Shown piece after piece: positions 6,567-15,686 of a DNA stretch of 64,000 bases. The number at the start of each line of letters is the position of its first letter. Positions within the stretch are counted from its first letter, which is position 1. The notes under the pieces are model-generated. The model did not search any database and was not told where the DNA came from. It saw nothing but the letters and a program-made list of their open reading frames with translations. This DNA comes from Ruminococcus sp. (lineage in GTDB: Bacteria > Bacillota > Clostridia > Lachnospirales > Lachnospiraceae): the NCBI GenBank assembly GCA_020024635.1, contig JAHHTL010000003.1, positions 1 to 64,000 on the forward strand. Direction: 5' to 3'. Position numbers and translations under genes: made by a program.

Positions 6567-9206
6567 ATGCAACCATATGGAGTAAATGAACTTAGGAAGA
6601 TGTTTTTAGAGTTCTTTGAAAGCAAAGGACATTTAGCGATGAAGAGTTTTTCTTTAGTGCCACATAATGATAAAAGTCTTCTGTTGATAAATTCAGGAAT
6701 GGCGCCATTAAAGCCATATTTTACAGGTCAGGAGATACCGCCAAGAACACGAGTTACAACTTGTCAGAAGTGTATTCGTACAGGGGATATCGAGAATGTT
6801 GGTAAGACAGCACGTCATGGCACATTTTTTGAGATGCTTGGAAATTTTTCCTTTGGCGATTATTTTAAAACTGAAGCAATTGAGTGGTCATGGGAATTTC
6901 TTACAAAAGTTGTAGGACTAGACCCAGACAGGTTATATCCATCCGTATATGAAGAAGATGATGAAGCATTTGAAATTTGGAATAAAAAAATGGGGATTCC
7001 GGCAGAACGAATTTTTAAATTCGGAAAAGAAGATAACTTCTGGGAACACGGATCAGGACCATGCGGACCATGTTCGGAAATATATTATGATCGTGGAGAA
7101 AAGTATGGTTGTGGAAAGAAAGACTGTACAGTAGGTTGTGAATGCGACCGATATATGGAAATTTGGAACAATGTGTTTACACAGTTTGACAACGATGGAA
7201 AAGGAAACTATTCAGAGCTTGAACAGAAAAATATTGATACAGGAATGGGACTGGAACGTCTTGCTTCTGTTGTTCAAGATGTAGATTCAATTTTCGATGT
7301 AGATACACTAAAAGCACTTCGTACACATGTGTGCCGTTTAGCAGATGTAGAATACGGAAAAGAGGATCAAACAGACGTATCAATCCGTGTAATTACAGAT
7401 CATGTACGTTCTGTTACCTTTATGATTTCAGATGGTATTATGCCGTCAAATGAGGGTAGAGGATATGTTCTTCGTAGACTCTTAAGAAGAGCATGTCGCC
7501 ATGGAAGACTTTTAAGTATCGAAGGAAGTTTCCTACCAGAATTAGCACAGACAGTGATAGAAGGTTCCAAAGATGGATATCCGGAATTAGAAGAGAAAAG
7601 AGATTTCATCCTGAATGTAATTGTAAAAGAAGAAGAACAATTTAACAAAACCATTGACCAGGGACTAAAAATCTTATCAGATATTGTTGCACAAATGGAA
7701 ACAGATCATGTGAAAACATTAAGTGGAGAAGATGCATTCCGTTTATATGATACTTATGGTTTCCCAATTGACCTTACCAAAGAGATTTTGGAAGAAAAAG
7801 GATTTGATGTAGACGAAGAAGGATTCAGAGCATCTATGCAAGTGCAAAGAGAGACTGCCAGAGCTGCCCGTGGGGTAACAAATTATATGGGGGCAGATGT
7901 TACAGTATATGAGTCTATCGATCCTTCAGTTACAAGTACATTTGTTGGTTACGATCACCTTAAATACGAATCAGAAATCACAGTGCTCACAACAGAAGCA
8001 GAGGTGACAGAGGCTCTTACAGAGGGGGATCGAGGAACTATTTTTGTAAATGAGACACCATTTTATGCTACCAGTGGTGGTCAAGAAGCCGACACAGGCA
8101 TTATTTCTACCGTAGATGGCGAGTTTAAAGTAGAAGACACTGTAAAACTTTTAGGTGGAAAAATCGGACATGTGGGAGTGGTTGTAAAAGGCATGTTGAA
8201 AGTTGGAGATCAGGTGCAACTTTTAGTAGACGCAAAGAAACGTGCACTTTCTGCACGAAACCACAGTGCAACTCATTTGCTTCAAAAAGCACTTCGTACT
8301 GTACTGGGAACACATGTAGAACAGGCTGGATCTAGTGTGAATGAAGATAGACTTCGTTTTGATTTTACCCATTTTTCAGCTTTAAGTCAGGAAGAACTTA
8401 ATAATGTAGAGACAATGGTTAATGAATATATTACACAAGCTATGCCGGTTGTGATTAAAAATATGCCAATTGAAGAAGCAAAAAAAACAGGGGCTCAAGC
8501 GCTGTTTGGTGAAAAATATGGTGATATTGTCCGCGTAGTAAATATGGGAGATTGTTCTATTGAATTTTGTGGTGGTACCCATGTGAAAAACACAAGTGAA
8601 ATTATGGCGTTTAAAATTCTATCAGAGACTGGTGTTGCGGCAGGTGTACGCCGTATTGAGGCGCTGACATCAGAAGGATTGATGGCATATTACAATTCAT
8701 TAGAAGCGAAATTATTAGAAGCAGCAAAAGTCTTAAAATCAACACCGGAGAATCTTTTAGATAAAATAGAGCACCTTATGGATGATAATAAAAAACTTCA
8801 CTCCGAAGTAGAAAGTCTGAAAAGTAAGCTTGCTCAAGATGCTATGGGAGACGTCTTAAGTCAGGTCGAAGAGGTAAAAGGAGTAAAACTTTTGGCTACC
8901 CAAGTTGATGGAGTTGATATGAATGGACTTCGCGAGTTGGGAGATCAGTTAAAAGATCAGCTTTGTGATGGAGTTATCGTGCTTGCATCTGCCAATGAGG
9001 GAAAAGTAAATCTGATGGTTACAGCTACTGATTCAGCATTAAAACAAGGAGCTCACGCAGGAAACCTTGTAAAGGCAATCGCAGCGCTTGTTGGCGGCGG
9101 TGGTGGCGGCCGACCAAACATGGCACAAGCAGGAGGAAAAAATCCAGAGGGAATTAAAGCGGCTCTTTTAAAGGCAAAAGAAACATTGGAAGAACAAATT
9201 TCTTAG
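6567..9206 (+). CDS. alaS: alanyl-tRNA synthetase
   Basis: Charges tRNA-Ala with alanine (class II synthetase, cytoplasm). I take the ATG at 6567 (879 residues), preceded by GGAGGG, because it matches the usual AlaRS N-terminus (NELRKMFLEFFESKGH) and an upstream in-frame ATG at 6504 has no ribosome site. The aminoacylation domain comes first (RTGDIENVG, TFFEMLGNFSFGDYFK), then the editing domain with zinc ligands HSATH (about 566-570) and CGGTH (about 668), then a coiled coil and the C-Ala domain ending in the glycine run GGGGGGRP (about 842-850). Length is full. A promoter and hairpin precede it. Confidence 0.97.
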   Translation: MQPYGVNELRKMFLEFFESKGHLAMKSFSLVPHNDKSLLLINSGMAPLKPYFTGQEIPPRTRVTTCQKCIRTGDIENVGKTARHGTFFEMLGNFSFGDYFKTEAIEWSWEFLTKVVGLDPDRLYPSVYEEDDEAFEIWNKKMGIPAERIFKFGKEDNFWEHGSGPCGPCSEIYYDRGEKYGCGKKDCTVGCECDRYMEIWNNVFTQFDNDGKGNYSELEQKNIDTGMGLERLASVVQDVDSIFDVDTLKALRTHVCRLADVEYGKEDQTDVSIRVITDHVRSVTFMISDGIMPSNEGRGYVLRRLLRRACRHGRLLSIEGSFLPELAQTVIEGSKDGYPELEEKRDFILNVIVKEEEQFNKTIDQGLKILSDIVAQMETDHVKTLSGEDAFRLYDTYGFPIDLTKEILEEKGFDVDEEGFRASMQVQRETARAARGVTNYMGADVTVYESIDPSVTSTFVGYDHLKYESEITVLTTEAEVTEALTEGDRGTIFVNETPFYATSGGQEADTGIISTVDGEFKVEDTVKLLGGKIGHVGVVVKGMLKVGDQVQLLVDAKKRALSARNHSATHLLQKALRTVLGTHVEQAGSSVNEDRLRFDFTHFSALSQEELNNVETMVNEYITQAMPVVIKNMPIEEAKKTGAQALFGEKYGDIVRVVNMGDCSIEFCGGTHVKNTSEIMAFKILSETGVAAGVRRIEALTSEGLMAYYNSLEAKLLEAAKVLKSTPENLLDKIEHLMDDNKKLHSEVESLKSKLAQDAMGDVLSQVEEVKGVKLLATQVDGVDMNGLRELGDQLKDQLCDGVIVLASANEGKVNLMVTATDSALKQGAHAGNLVKAIAALVGGGGGGRPNMAQAGGKNPEGIKAALLKAKETLEEQIS

Positions 9207-9225
9207 AAAAATTTCGAGGAAATAG

Positions 9226-9253
9226 TTGACGTTTTTATAAAATATGCTATAAT
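9226..9253 (+). promoter_or_regulatory. rpsU promoter
   Basis: TTGACG (9226-9231) and a perfect TATAAT (9248-9253) with a 16-bp spacer lie just after the alaS stop. The transcript would have a leader of about 70 bases. Confidence 0.75.
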
Positions 9254-9332
9254 AATTTTTAGTGCAATAAATATACCCGAACAGTCGTATGATGCACAAT
9301 ACAAGGCTGGAGGGGAGGTTAGGTGTGAGACT

Positions 9333-9509
9333 ATGTCAAATGTAATCGTTAAAGAAAACGAAACGTTAGATAGTGCTTTACGCAGATTCAAAAGAAACTG
9401 TGCGAAAGCAGGAATTCAGCAAGAGATTCGCAAAAGAGAACATTACGAGAAACCAAGTGTAAGACGTAAAAAGAAATCTGAAGCTGCTAGAAAACGTAAA
9501 TATAATTAA
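9333..9509 (+). CDS. rpsU: 30S ribosomal protein S21
   Basis: Small, very basic ribosomal protein of 58 residues. It starts MSNVIVKENETLDSALRRFK and ends in a Lys/Arg-rich tail, as in the family. The ATG follows a run with GGAGG and AGGTG upstream. It has its own promoter and terminator, so it is probably a one-gene unit. In Firmicutes S21 sits near the mRNA exit of the 30S subunit and supports initiation (family knowledge). Confidence 0.96.
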   Translation: MSNVIVKENETLDSALRRFKRNCAKAGIQQEIRKREHYEKPSVRRKKKSEAARKRKYN

Positions 9510-9516
9510 TGTGCGA

Positions 9517-9552
9517 AAAATAGAGCATTCTTGTAGGATGTTCTATTTTTTT
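9517..9552 (+). terminator. intrinsic terminator after rpsU
   Basis: AATAGAGCATTC pairs with GGATGTTCTATT (12 bp, with G-U pairs) around a 5-base loop and is followed by seven or more T residues. Confidence 0.85.
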
Positions 9553-9654
9553 ATAAAAATTTTGCCTGTTCACTATAGAAAAGCGTCGGATTTATGAAAA
9601 AAATGATTCATGTGGTAAAATGAAAGAAGCAAGAATGTGAACGGGAGGAGAAAT

Positions 9655-9987
9655 ATGAAGAAACTAAGGAAAGAAGATTTGCTACCGTTAAAGCAAACGA
9701 TTGAAAAGGCGCTAGAAATTATTAGAAATCAGAATCTAAAAGAAGTACCGTATTTTACAAAATTTCTAGAACGAATGCGATGCAATTTAAGGACTTGCAT
9801 TTTGGTGGAGTATGACGGATGGGAACAGTTAGAGGATACGCTAAGAAGAGACTGGAAGGCGGCAAATCATATTATCATTGGAATTCCAGCTTTTCATTTT
9901 CCAAACAATTGTACGAATGAGCAAAAGAATGTAGAAGAAGAATTTGCAAATTTATTAATTGATATCGAATTTTATGTGAATGGTTAA
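9655..9987 (+). CDS. conserved-looking hypothetical protein, 110 residues
   Basis: I do not recognise this gene. It encodes a soluble, mixed-charge protein with no signal peptide or membrane segment. The first 45 residues look helical (KQTIEKALEIIRNQ), two Cys lie near residues 43 and 48, and the centre has a Trp-containing acidic stretch (EYDGWEQLEDTLRRDW). I choose the ATG at 9655 because GGGAGGAG lies about 6 bases upstream; an in-frame ATG at 9637 lacks a site. It stands alone between rpsU and the convergent gatD-murT pair and has its own terminator. Normal codon use and a good ribosome site argue that it is real. Confidence 0.7.
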   Translation: MKKLRKEDLLPLKQTIEKALEIIRNQNLKEVPYFTKFLERMRCNLRTCILVEYDGWEQLEDTLRRDWKAANHIIIGIPAFHFPNNCTNEQKNVEEEFANLLIDIEFYVNG

Positions 9988-9989
9988 GA

Positions 9990-10018
9990 AAAAGGATACG
10001 GTCATTCCGTATCCTTTT
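9990..10018. terminator. bidirectional terminator
   Basis: AAAAGGATACGG and CCGTATCCTTTT form a perfect 12-bp stem with loop TCATT. A-runs and T-runs flank it, so it can serve the small gene on the plus strand and gatD on the minus strand. Confidence 0.85.
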
Positions 10019-10026
10019 AAAATGCG

Positions 10027-10743
10027 TCATTCTTGACGATCAGCCATGATTTTATTCGCGTTATGCTCTAGTGTGTCTTCTAACGGGCTCAATGCAATCT
10101 CATTTCCGTATTTTCGTTTCAAAGCACAACTTAAGAGATAATCACAGATCTCTGGGTTTTTTGGGAGGAGTGGACCATGTAAGTATGTTCCGACGAGGTT
10201 TTTATAAATAACCCCTTCTTGACCAGAAGTACCGTTATTTCCATGGCCGCGTACAACACTTCCAAAAGCTGTGTGAGATCCAATATTGGTACGACCGGCA
10301 TGATTCTCAAATCCAACGACAGGACGGGAAGAAAGGGGAGAATTTAGAACGATATTTCCAATCAAACGAGGCTCATTCCACTCTGATGTAATATCAAGAA
10401 TAGAAAGTCCTTCGATTTTTTTACAATCTGTTTGGTAATATTTCCCTAAGAGCTGGTATCCCCCGCAAACTGCAAGAACTACACCATTGTCTTCGATGTA
10501 GTTGTAGAAAGATTCACGGATCTCCATTAGATAGTGACAAACGATTTCTTGCTCACGGTCAGAACCCCCACCTAAAAATACAATATCAAGCTTATCAAAA
10601 TCAACCCGATCACCAGAAAGATAAGGGATTACTTCGCAGTCGATTCCACGCCATTGCAAACGCTTACAAAAGCATTGTATATTACCTCGGTCTCCGTATA
10701 AATTGAGAAGGTCTGGATAAAGATGTCCAATTGTTAATTTCAC
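10027..10743 (-). CDS. gatD: lipid II isoglutaminyl synthase, glutamine amidotransferase subunit GatD
   Basis: Supplies ammonia from glutamine to MurT for amidation of the alpha-carboxyl of D-Glu in the lipid II stem peptide. The 238-residue class I amidotransferase has the nucleophile C93 in AVCGGYQLLG and H189 in GTYLHGPLL, close to the Cys94/His189 pair of known GatD. The start is GTG: its bases overlap the murT stop in a GTGA arrangement, and AAAGGAGGAG lies upstream, so translation is coupled. murT is its partner and only operon neighbour. The short spacing to the terminator suggests it ends the operon. Confidence 0.93.
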   Translation of the reverse strand: MKLTIGHLYPDLLNLYGDRGNIQCFCKRLQWRGIDCEVIPYLSGDRVDFDKLDIVFLGGGSDREQEIVCHYLMEIRESFYNYIEDNGVVLAVCGGYQLLGKYYQTDCKKIEGLSILDITSEWNEPRLIGNIVLNSPLSSRPVVGFENHAGRTNIGSHTAFGSVVRGHGNNGTSGQEGVIYKNLVGTYLHGPLLPKNPEICDYLLSCALKRKYGNEIALSPLEDTLEHNANKIMADRQE

Positions 10744-12101
10744 GCCTTTTCTCCTCCTTTAAATTCGTTTTCTAGTTTTGCGAGTAACTGATTACAAGGT
10801 AGTAGTCCGGTGTAGTTTACAACAAGATAGAGATTTCCCGTACCGGTAGAAATTAAGTCCGTAATGGTTGCTCTTAGATCATCACTAATATGGTATGGAA
10901 TGTCTTCATACTTAAGACGTAAAGCCATATCGTATTTTCTTGTTCCGGCAGTTGTGATTGTAGAGGCATTTGCCTGGCTAAGATGATGAAAATCAACATC
11001 CCATAACCAGGAAACATCACGTCCATCTTGATATGCGTCATTAATTAAAACAATAATATCTTTATCTTTTTGATCTCTTAAAAGCATAGAAACTTTTTGT
11101 TGAAATCCAACTGGATTTTTTGCAAGATGGAGCTGAATTTTTGTGTTTTGGATCATAAAGACATTTTCGCGGTTGTTTCCATAGTCGAAAGATTCAATCA
11201 TTTCTTTAAAATGAGTCATGGAAGCTCCTAATGCATGTAATCCGGCGTAGGCAGATAGTGTGTTGTAGATATTATAAGATGTCTGTATAGTGGAATGAAT
11301 GTTTAGATCACGGAAATTAAAATGATATAAATTGCCATCAAATTCAATATTTGTTGCAGTGAAATCAGGATCAGGTCGACAAAGTCCACAATTTGGACAA
11401 TGATAACTTCCAAGTTGTCCGTAATGGTAAAAATCATAGTTTAATTTTTCTCCACAAAAATGACAAAATGTACTTTCACGAATATCAGAACGAGACGTTT
11501 CATCAAAAATTTGTTCATCAATTCCATAAGTAATCATAGGATTTCCACTTTCTTTTGCAAGAGAGTAAGAAATGACATCATCTGCATTAATGATCAAGGT
11601 AGCATTTGGTACACTTTGGTAAGCAGTTTTGATCTTATGAAATGTCAAATCGATATCACCAAATCGATCCAACTGATCTCTGGAAATATTCGTTAGAAGT
11701 GCACAATCTGGTTTGAGACGAGGAAGAACTTGTACGGATGCAAGTTCGTCTACTTCAATGCAGGCATAATCTGCATTCAGATGACAATGTTTATCTGTGG
11801 ATAGGACAAACGCAGATACGATTCCGTTTAGCATATTGGCTCCTGTGCGATTGATGATTACTTGATAACCTTCGGCACAAAGCGCACTGTAAAGAATCGC
11901 ATTGGTTGTTGTCTTTCCGTTAGTCCCCATTGTAACAATTATTTTTTCTTTGACCATATCTGCTAGTACAGAAAGGATGGAAGGGTCAATTTTTAAAGCA
12001 ACATATCCAGGAAGTGTAGCGCCACTTCCACGATTTAGTTTTTTAATGATGGAACTTGTCCATTTTGCACATTTAATTGCTAAAATACTTCGTAGTTTCA
12101 T
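10740..12101 (-). CDS. murT: lipid II isoglutaminyl synthase, Mur ligase subunit MurT
   Basis: ATP-dependent Mur ligase family protein (453 residues) that amidates lipid II together with GatD, on the cytoplasmic side of the membrane. The P-loop is TNGKTTT (about residues 60-66), the central domain carries a CHFC...CPNC zinc ribbon (about 209-233) characteristic of MurT, and the C-terminal DUF1727 region (NPVGFQQKV, LINDAYQDGRDVSWLWDVDF) follows. It is first in the murT-gatD operon, behind a clear promoter. Amidation of this kind normally supports peptidoglycan cross-linking and lysozyme resistance (family knowledge). Confidence 0.94.
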   Translation of the reverse strand: MKLRSILAIKCAKWTSSIIKKLNRGSGATLPGYVALKIDPSILSVLADMVKEKIIVTMGTNGKTTTNAILYSALCAEGYQVIINRTGANMLNGIVSAFVLSTDKHCHLNADYACIEVDELASVQVLPRLKPDCALLTNISRDQLDRFGDIDLTFHKIKTAYQSVPNATLIINADDVISYSLAKESGNPMITYGIDEQIFDETSRSDIRESTFCHFCGEKLNYDFYHYGQLGSYHCPNCGLCRPDPDFTATNIEFDGNLYHFNFRDLNIHSTIQTSYNIYNTLSAYAGLHALGASMTHFKEMIESFDYGNNRENVFMIQNTKIQLHLAKNPVGFQQKVSMLLRDQKDKDIIVLINDAYQDGRDVSWLWDVDFHHLSQANASTITTAGTRKYDMALRLKYEDIPYHISDDLRATITDLISTGTGNLYLVVNYTGLLPCNQLLAKLENEFKGGEKA

Positions 12102-12143
12102 AGTGTTTTCTCATTTCTTTATCCTTTTTAAAATTCATGTTAC

Positions 12144-12172
12144 ATTATAAAGGATATGGATGGATAAAACAA
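12144..12172 (-). promoter_or_regulatory. murT-gatD promoter
   Basis: On the reverse strand TTGTTT (plus 12167-12172), a 17-bp spacer and a perfect TATAAT (plus 12144-12149) lie about 45 bases before the murT start. Confidence 0.7.
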
Positions 12173-12326
12173 GGGAAGATGTCTTAATAAAATTATAAAA
12201 AGAATTTAAACTTATTAATATTTAGTGAAGATAATGAAAAAGTGGAATAGATTGTGTTAGAATAAAAATAACTTAGGAATGCTACAAGTGATAAAGTGAA
12301 TATGGTACATGAAGGGGATTTTGATT

Positions 12327-14753
12327 ATGCAAAGAATAAGACAAAAACAGCAGATCGAAGAATACAATAACCGAAGGATTCCAACCACAAGGTATGCTCC
12401 GGAATATCATAAGGGATTAACGAAACAACAAGTTCAGGAACATAAGCTTCATGGATGGGAAAATCGATCTGTAGATCCACCGTCAAAGACAGAAAAAGAA
12501 ATTATATATGACAATGTATTTACATATTTTAATTTGATTTTTTTTGCATTAGGTGTTCTATTATGTATCGTGGGATCTTTTAGAAATTTAACATTTTTAC
12601 CTGTTATTATCTTAAATACCCTGATAGGAATTGTACAAGAAATTAAGGCAAAAAAGACATTGGATAACCTTACAATGCTCCATGCACCCAAAGCAGTTGT
12701 GGTTCGAGATTCAAAAAAAAGGACCGTAGATGCAGAAGAGTTAGTGTTAGATGATATTGTAGAATTTCAAGCAGGAAGTCAGGTTTGTGCGGATGCCATA
12801 GTTTGTGCCGGTGAAGTTCAAGTCAATGAGTCACTTTTGACAGGTGAATCGGACGAGATTACAAAGCGAAAAGGCAGCCAACTGATGTCCGGAAGCTTTA
12901 TTATATCAGGAAAATGTTATGCAAGACTGGAGCGTGTAGGAGCCGATTCATATATATCTAAACTTACGTTAAAGGCAAAAGAAATGCAGACAAAAGAGCA
13001 ATCAGAAATGATACGATCCCTTGATAAATTGGTAAAAGGAGTGGGGATTGCAATTATACCAATAGGGATCCTCTTATTTGTTCAGGCATTTTTTTATCAG
13101 CAAGAAGGTTTTCGTTCAAGTGTTATCTCGATGGTAGCTGCAATTATAGGAATGATTCCAGAAGGCTTATACTTACTGGCTAGTGTTGCACTTGCCGTAA
13201 GTGCCATGCGTCTTGCAAAAAAACAAGTATTACTTCATGATATGAAGAGTATAGAGACGCTTGCAAGGGTTGATGTACTTTGTGTAGATAAAACAGGTAC
13301 TATTACAGAAAATACGATGAAAGTTCAATCGATTATTCCGACAATGGAATACGATGAGGAAGAGATGGCTCCAATTCGTATGATGGTTGGTGATTTCGCT
13401 GCGGCTATGGATGCGGATAATATTACAATGTCTGCAATTAAAGAGTATTTTACAGCGTCAACAGGAAAGAAGGAATTAAAAAGAACCGGATTTTCTTCTG
13501 CTACAAAATATAGTAGCGTTACATATGAAGATAACGTCTATGTTTTAGGAGCACCGGAATTTGTCTTAAAAGAGCGATACGAAAAGTATGAAGAAGAAAT
13601 CACAAACTATGCATCCAAGGGGGTGCGAGTATTGGTATTTGGAACTTATGATGAAGAAATCGATGGAAAGCCTTTAAAACATGCAATTCTTCCATTAGCA
13701 TATATTTTGATGGCAAATCCAATTCGAGAACAAGCAGCAGAGACTTTCCAATATTTTGCAGAACAAGGGGTAGAAGTGAAGGTGATTTCAGGGGATAATC
13801 CACTTACCGTTTCAGAGGTGGCAAAACAGGCAGGAATCAAAAACGCTGACCGATATATTGATGCGTCAACCTTGGATACTGCGGAGAAGATGAAGGATGC
13901 GGTACTCCACAATACTGTGTTTGGACGTGTGACACCAAATCAGAAAAGGAACTTTGTCCAAATTCTAAAAAAAGAAGGAAGAACGGTAGCCATGACAGGA
14001 GATGGTGTTAACGATGTGTTAGCTTTGAAAGACGCAGATTGTAGCATTGCAATGGCATCTGGCAGTGAAGCAGCAGCACAGGCTTCTCAGTTAGTGTTAT
14101 TAGAGTCAGATTTTTCCTGTATGCCCGAAGTAGTGATGGAAGGGAGAAGGGTTGTAAATAATATTCAACGTTCAGCAAGTCTTTTCCTTGTGAAAAATAT
14201 TTTTTCATTTTTATTATCTGTGTTTGCAGTTATCTTTATGGTTACCTATCCTTTGGAACCATCGCAGATTTCTTTGATTAGTACATTTACTATAGGTGTA
14301 CCGGCATTTTTCCTTGCGATGGAACCAAATAAAAATATTATCAAAGGACATTTCCTTACAAATGTGTTCCTAAAAGCACTTCCAGCAGCTCTGACAGATG
14401 TGTTGGCTGTTGGTTCGCTTGTAGTTTTTGGACAGACTTTTTCGGTGAATTCCAAGGATATTTCTACAGCAGCTACAATGCTTTTGGCAATTGTTGGATT
14501 TATGATTCTTTATAAAATAAGTGCGCCAATGAATACTATGCGAAGAGTAGTGTTGTGTGGAAGTATTGCGGGATTACTGTTTTGTAGTATATTTATGAAC
14601 GATTTATTTGGAATTACAAGCATGTCCACAAAGTGTGTTATGCTGTTTGTTGTATTTTCAATTGCTACAGAACCAGTATTTCGTTATTTGACAGCTATGC
14701 TGAAAAAAGTAAGAATTTATTATAGAAAATTGCGTGGACGAGAAGGGGAATAA
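12327..14753 (+). CDS. cation-transporting P-type ATPase, CtpE / Ca-ATPase-like
   Basis: Membrane ATPase of about 808 residues. Visible motifs are the actuator loop TGES (in LLTGESDE), PEGL in the fourth membrane helix (about 278), the phosphorylation site DKTGTIT at D321, and the hinge TGDGVNDVLALKDADCSIAM (about 557). PEGL and the lack of an N-terminal metal-binding domain or CPC motif point to the P2/CtpE-like group, which moves Ca2+ or a similar hard cation, and away from heavy-metal P1B pumps. I take ATG 12327, since AAGGGG lies 8 bases upstream; ATG 12309 would add six residues. The gene is a single unit ending at a bidirectional terminator. The ion is not provable from sequence. Confidence 0.88.
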   Translation: MQRIRQKQQIEEYNNRRIPTTRYAPEYHKGLTKQQVQEHKLHGWENRSVDPPSKTEKEIIYDNVFTYFNLIFFALGVLLCIVGSFRNLTFLPVIILNTLIGIVQEIKAKKTLDNLTMLHAPKAVVVRDSKKRTVDAEELVLDDIVEFQAGSQVCADAIVCAGEVQVNESLLTGESDEITKRKGSQLMSGSFIISGKCYARLERVGADSYISKLTLKAKEMQTKEQSEMIRSLDKLVKGVGIAIIPIGILLFVQAFFYQQEGFRSSVISMVAAIIGMIPEGLYLLASVALAVSAMRLAKKQVLLHDMKSIETLARVDVLCVDKTGTITENTMKVQSIIPTMEYDEEEMAPIRMMVGDFAAAMDADNITMSAIKEYFTASTGKKELKRTGFSSATKYSSVTYEDNVYVLGAPEFVLKERYEKYEEEITNYASKGVRVLVFGTYDEEIDGKPLKHAILPLAYILMANPIREQAAETFQYFAEQGVEVKVISGDNPLTVSEVAKQAGIKNADRYIDASTLDTAEKMKDAVLHNTVFGRVTPNQKRNFVQILKKEGRTVAMTGDGVNDVLALKDADCSIAMASGSEAAAQASQLVLLESDFSCMPEVVMEGRRVVNNIQRSASLFLVKNIFSFLLSVFAVIFMVTYPLEPSQISLISTFTIGVPAFFLAMEPNKNIIKGHFLTNVFLKALPAALTDVLAVGSLVVFGQTFSVNSKDISTAATMLLAIVGFMILYKISAPMNTMRRVVLCGSIAGLLFCSIFMNDLFGITSMSTKCVMLFVVFSIATEPVFRYLTAMLKKVRIYYRKLRGREGE

Positions 14754-14787
14754 AAAAAGCTGTGAGAATCATCTCTCACGGCTTTTT
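14754..14787. terminator. bidirectional terminator
   Basis: AAAAAGCTGTGAGA pairs with TCTCACGGCTTTTT over a short loop. The A and T runs on both sides let it serve the P-type ATPase gene and the convergent J-domain gene. Confidence 0.85.
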
Positions 14788-15496
14788 ATTGAACGGCATA
14801 ATTCAAAAGGCGTTTTAAGCTATTTTGAAAGTGCTTATTTGAAGAATGAAGTTTTAATTTTTCTGTAGTACTTTTATTGGTTTCAATAAAGATATCGTAT
14901 TTTGTAAATAATGAGTGATAATCAGAATTTTGTCTTTGGCTCCAACGGATAAAAACCCAATTCATGGCATCTTGATTCCAGTAGCACATGGGAATTTCTG
15001 CAAGCTTTAATGTTGTAATATAGCCAATGGCATCCAAGGAAAGCTGGTTTAATTCTTCTGCTGTTTGTGAATCGACTTTTGGAGCACTTCCGATTTTACG
15101 AAAGAATCTAGTAGGAATTGACTTTGATTTCGAACTTTGTTCTAGTAAATAATTACTCTTTGAAACGATTTCTTGTAACTTACAGGCAGCATTCCAACAA
15201 GTAATAAAAGAAGATTGTGTATCGTCCTTTACACCATCGCCTACTGTATAGGTACGAAAAACGCGTCCTTTTCTTTTGCCATATATTCTGGCGTCATATT
15301 TTCGCCTTGATTCTGGATTTGATAAAATTTGATATGCTTCTAATATTTCCTGCATAAATTCAGTGGTATCTATATTATTTTTTATATTGGCGTCGGGATG
15401 ATAAATCTTGGCCAAATGGTTCTTTGCATTTGTAATTTCTTCAAACGTGGCATCATTGGATACACCGAGAATATCATAATATGTACGGTTTCCCAT
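14786..15496 (-). CDS. J-domain (DnaJ-like) protein of unknown partner
   Basis: A 236-residue protein with an N-terminal J domain (residues 3-70: YYDILGVSNDA, then HPDAN with the essential HPD, then YQILSNPESRRKYD). It lacks the Gly/Phe region and the zinc-finger repeats of true DnaJ. The remaining 150 residues are helical, without recognised motifs. J domains stimulate Hsp70 (DnaK) ATPase; the client is unknown. It is transcribed alone on the reverse strand, with AAGGAGG before the ATG, and converges with the P-type ATPase gene at a shared terminator. I do not recognise the C-terminal family. Confidence 0.85.
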   Translation of the reverse strand: MGNRTYYDILGVSNDATFEEITNAKNHLAKIYHPDANIKNNIDTTEFMQEILEAYQILSNPESRRKYDARIYGKRKGRVFRTYTVGDGVKDDTQSSFITCWNAACKLQEIVSKSNYLLEQSSKSKSIPTRFFRKIGSAPKVDSQTAEELNQLSLDAIGYITTLKLAEIPMCYWNQDAMNWVFIRWSQRQNSDYHSLFTKYDIFIETNKSTTEKLKLHSSNKHFQNSLKRLLNYAVQ

Positions 15497-15529
15497 AGCA
15501 TCCTCCTTATATAATTACTTCCACGTTAT

Positions 15530-15558
15530 ATATTACGATATTATAGGGTAAAATGCAA
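15530..15558 (-). promoter_or_regulatory. promoter of the J-domain gene
   Basis: Reverse-strand TTGCAT (plus 15553-15558), a 17-bp spacer and TAATAT (plus 15530-15535) lie about 35 bases before the start codon. Confidence 0.5.
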
Positions 15559-15605
15559 GGGTTTGGAAAATGGGGAAAATAAAAAATAAATAATTTATGA
15601 ATTTA

Positions 15606-15634
15606 TTGTCAATGGAAAAAAAGTCTGCTATGAT
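15606..15634 (+). promoter_or_regulatory. promoter of the SLC13-type permease operon
   Basis: TTGTCA (15606-15611), a 17-bp spacer and TATGAT (15629-15634) lie about 50 bases before the permease start, divergent from the J-domain gene promoter. Confidence 0.65.
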
Positions 15635-15686
15635 GTTATGCGGAGTTCGTTAAAACCAGATAAAATTAAAAAAGGAGATAATGAAA

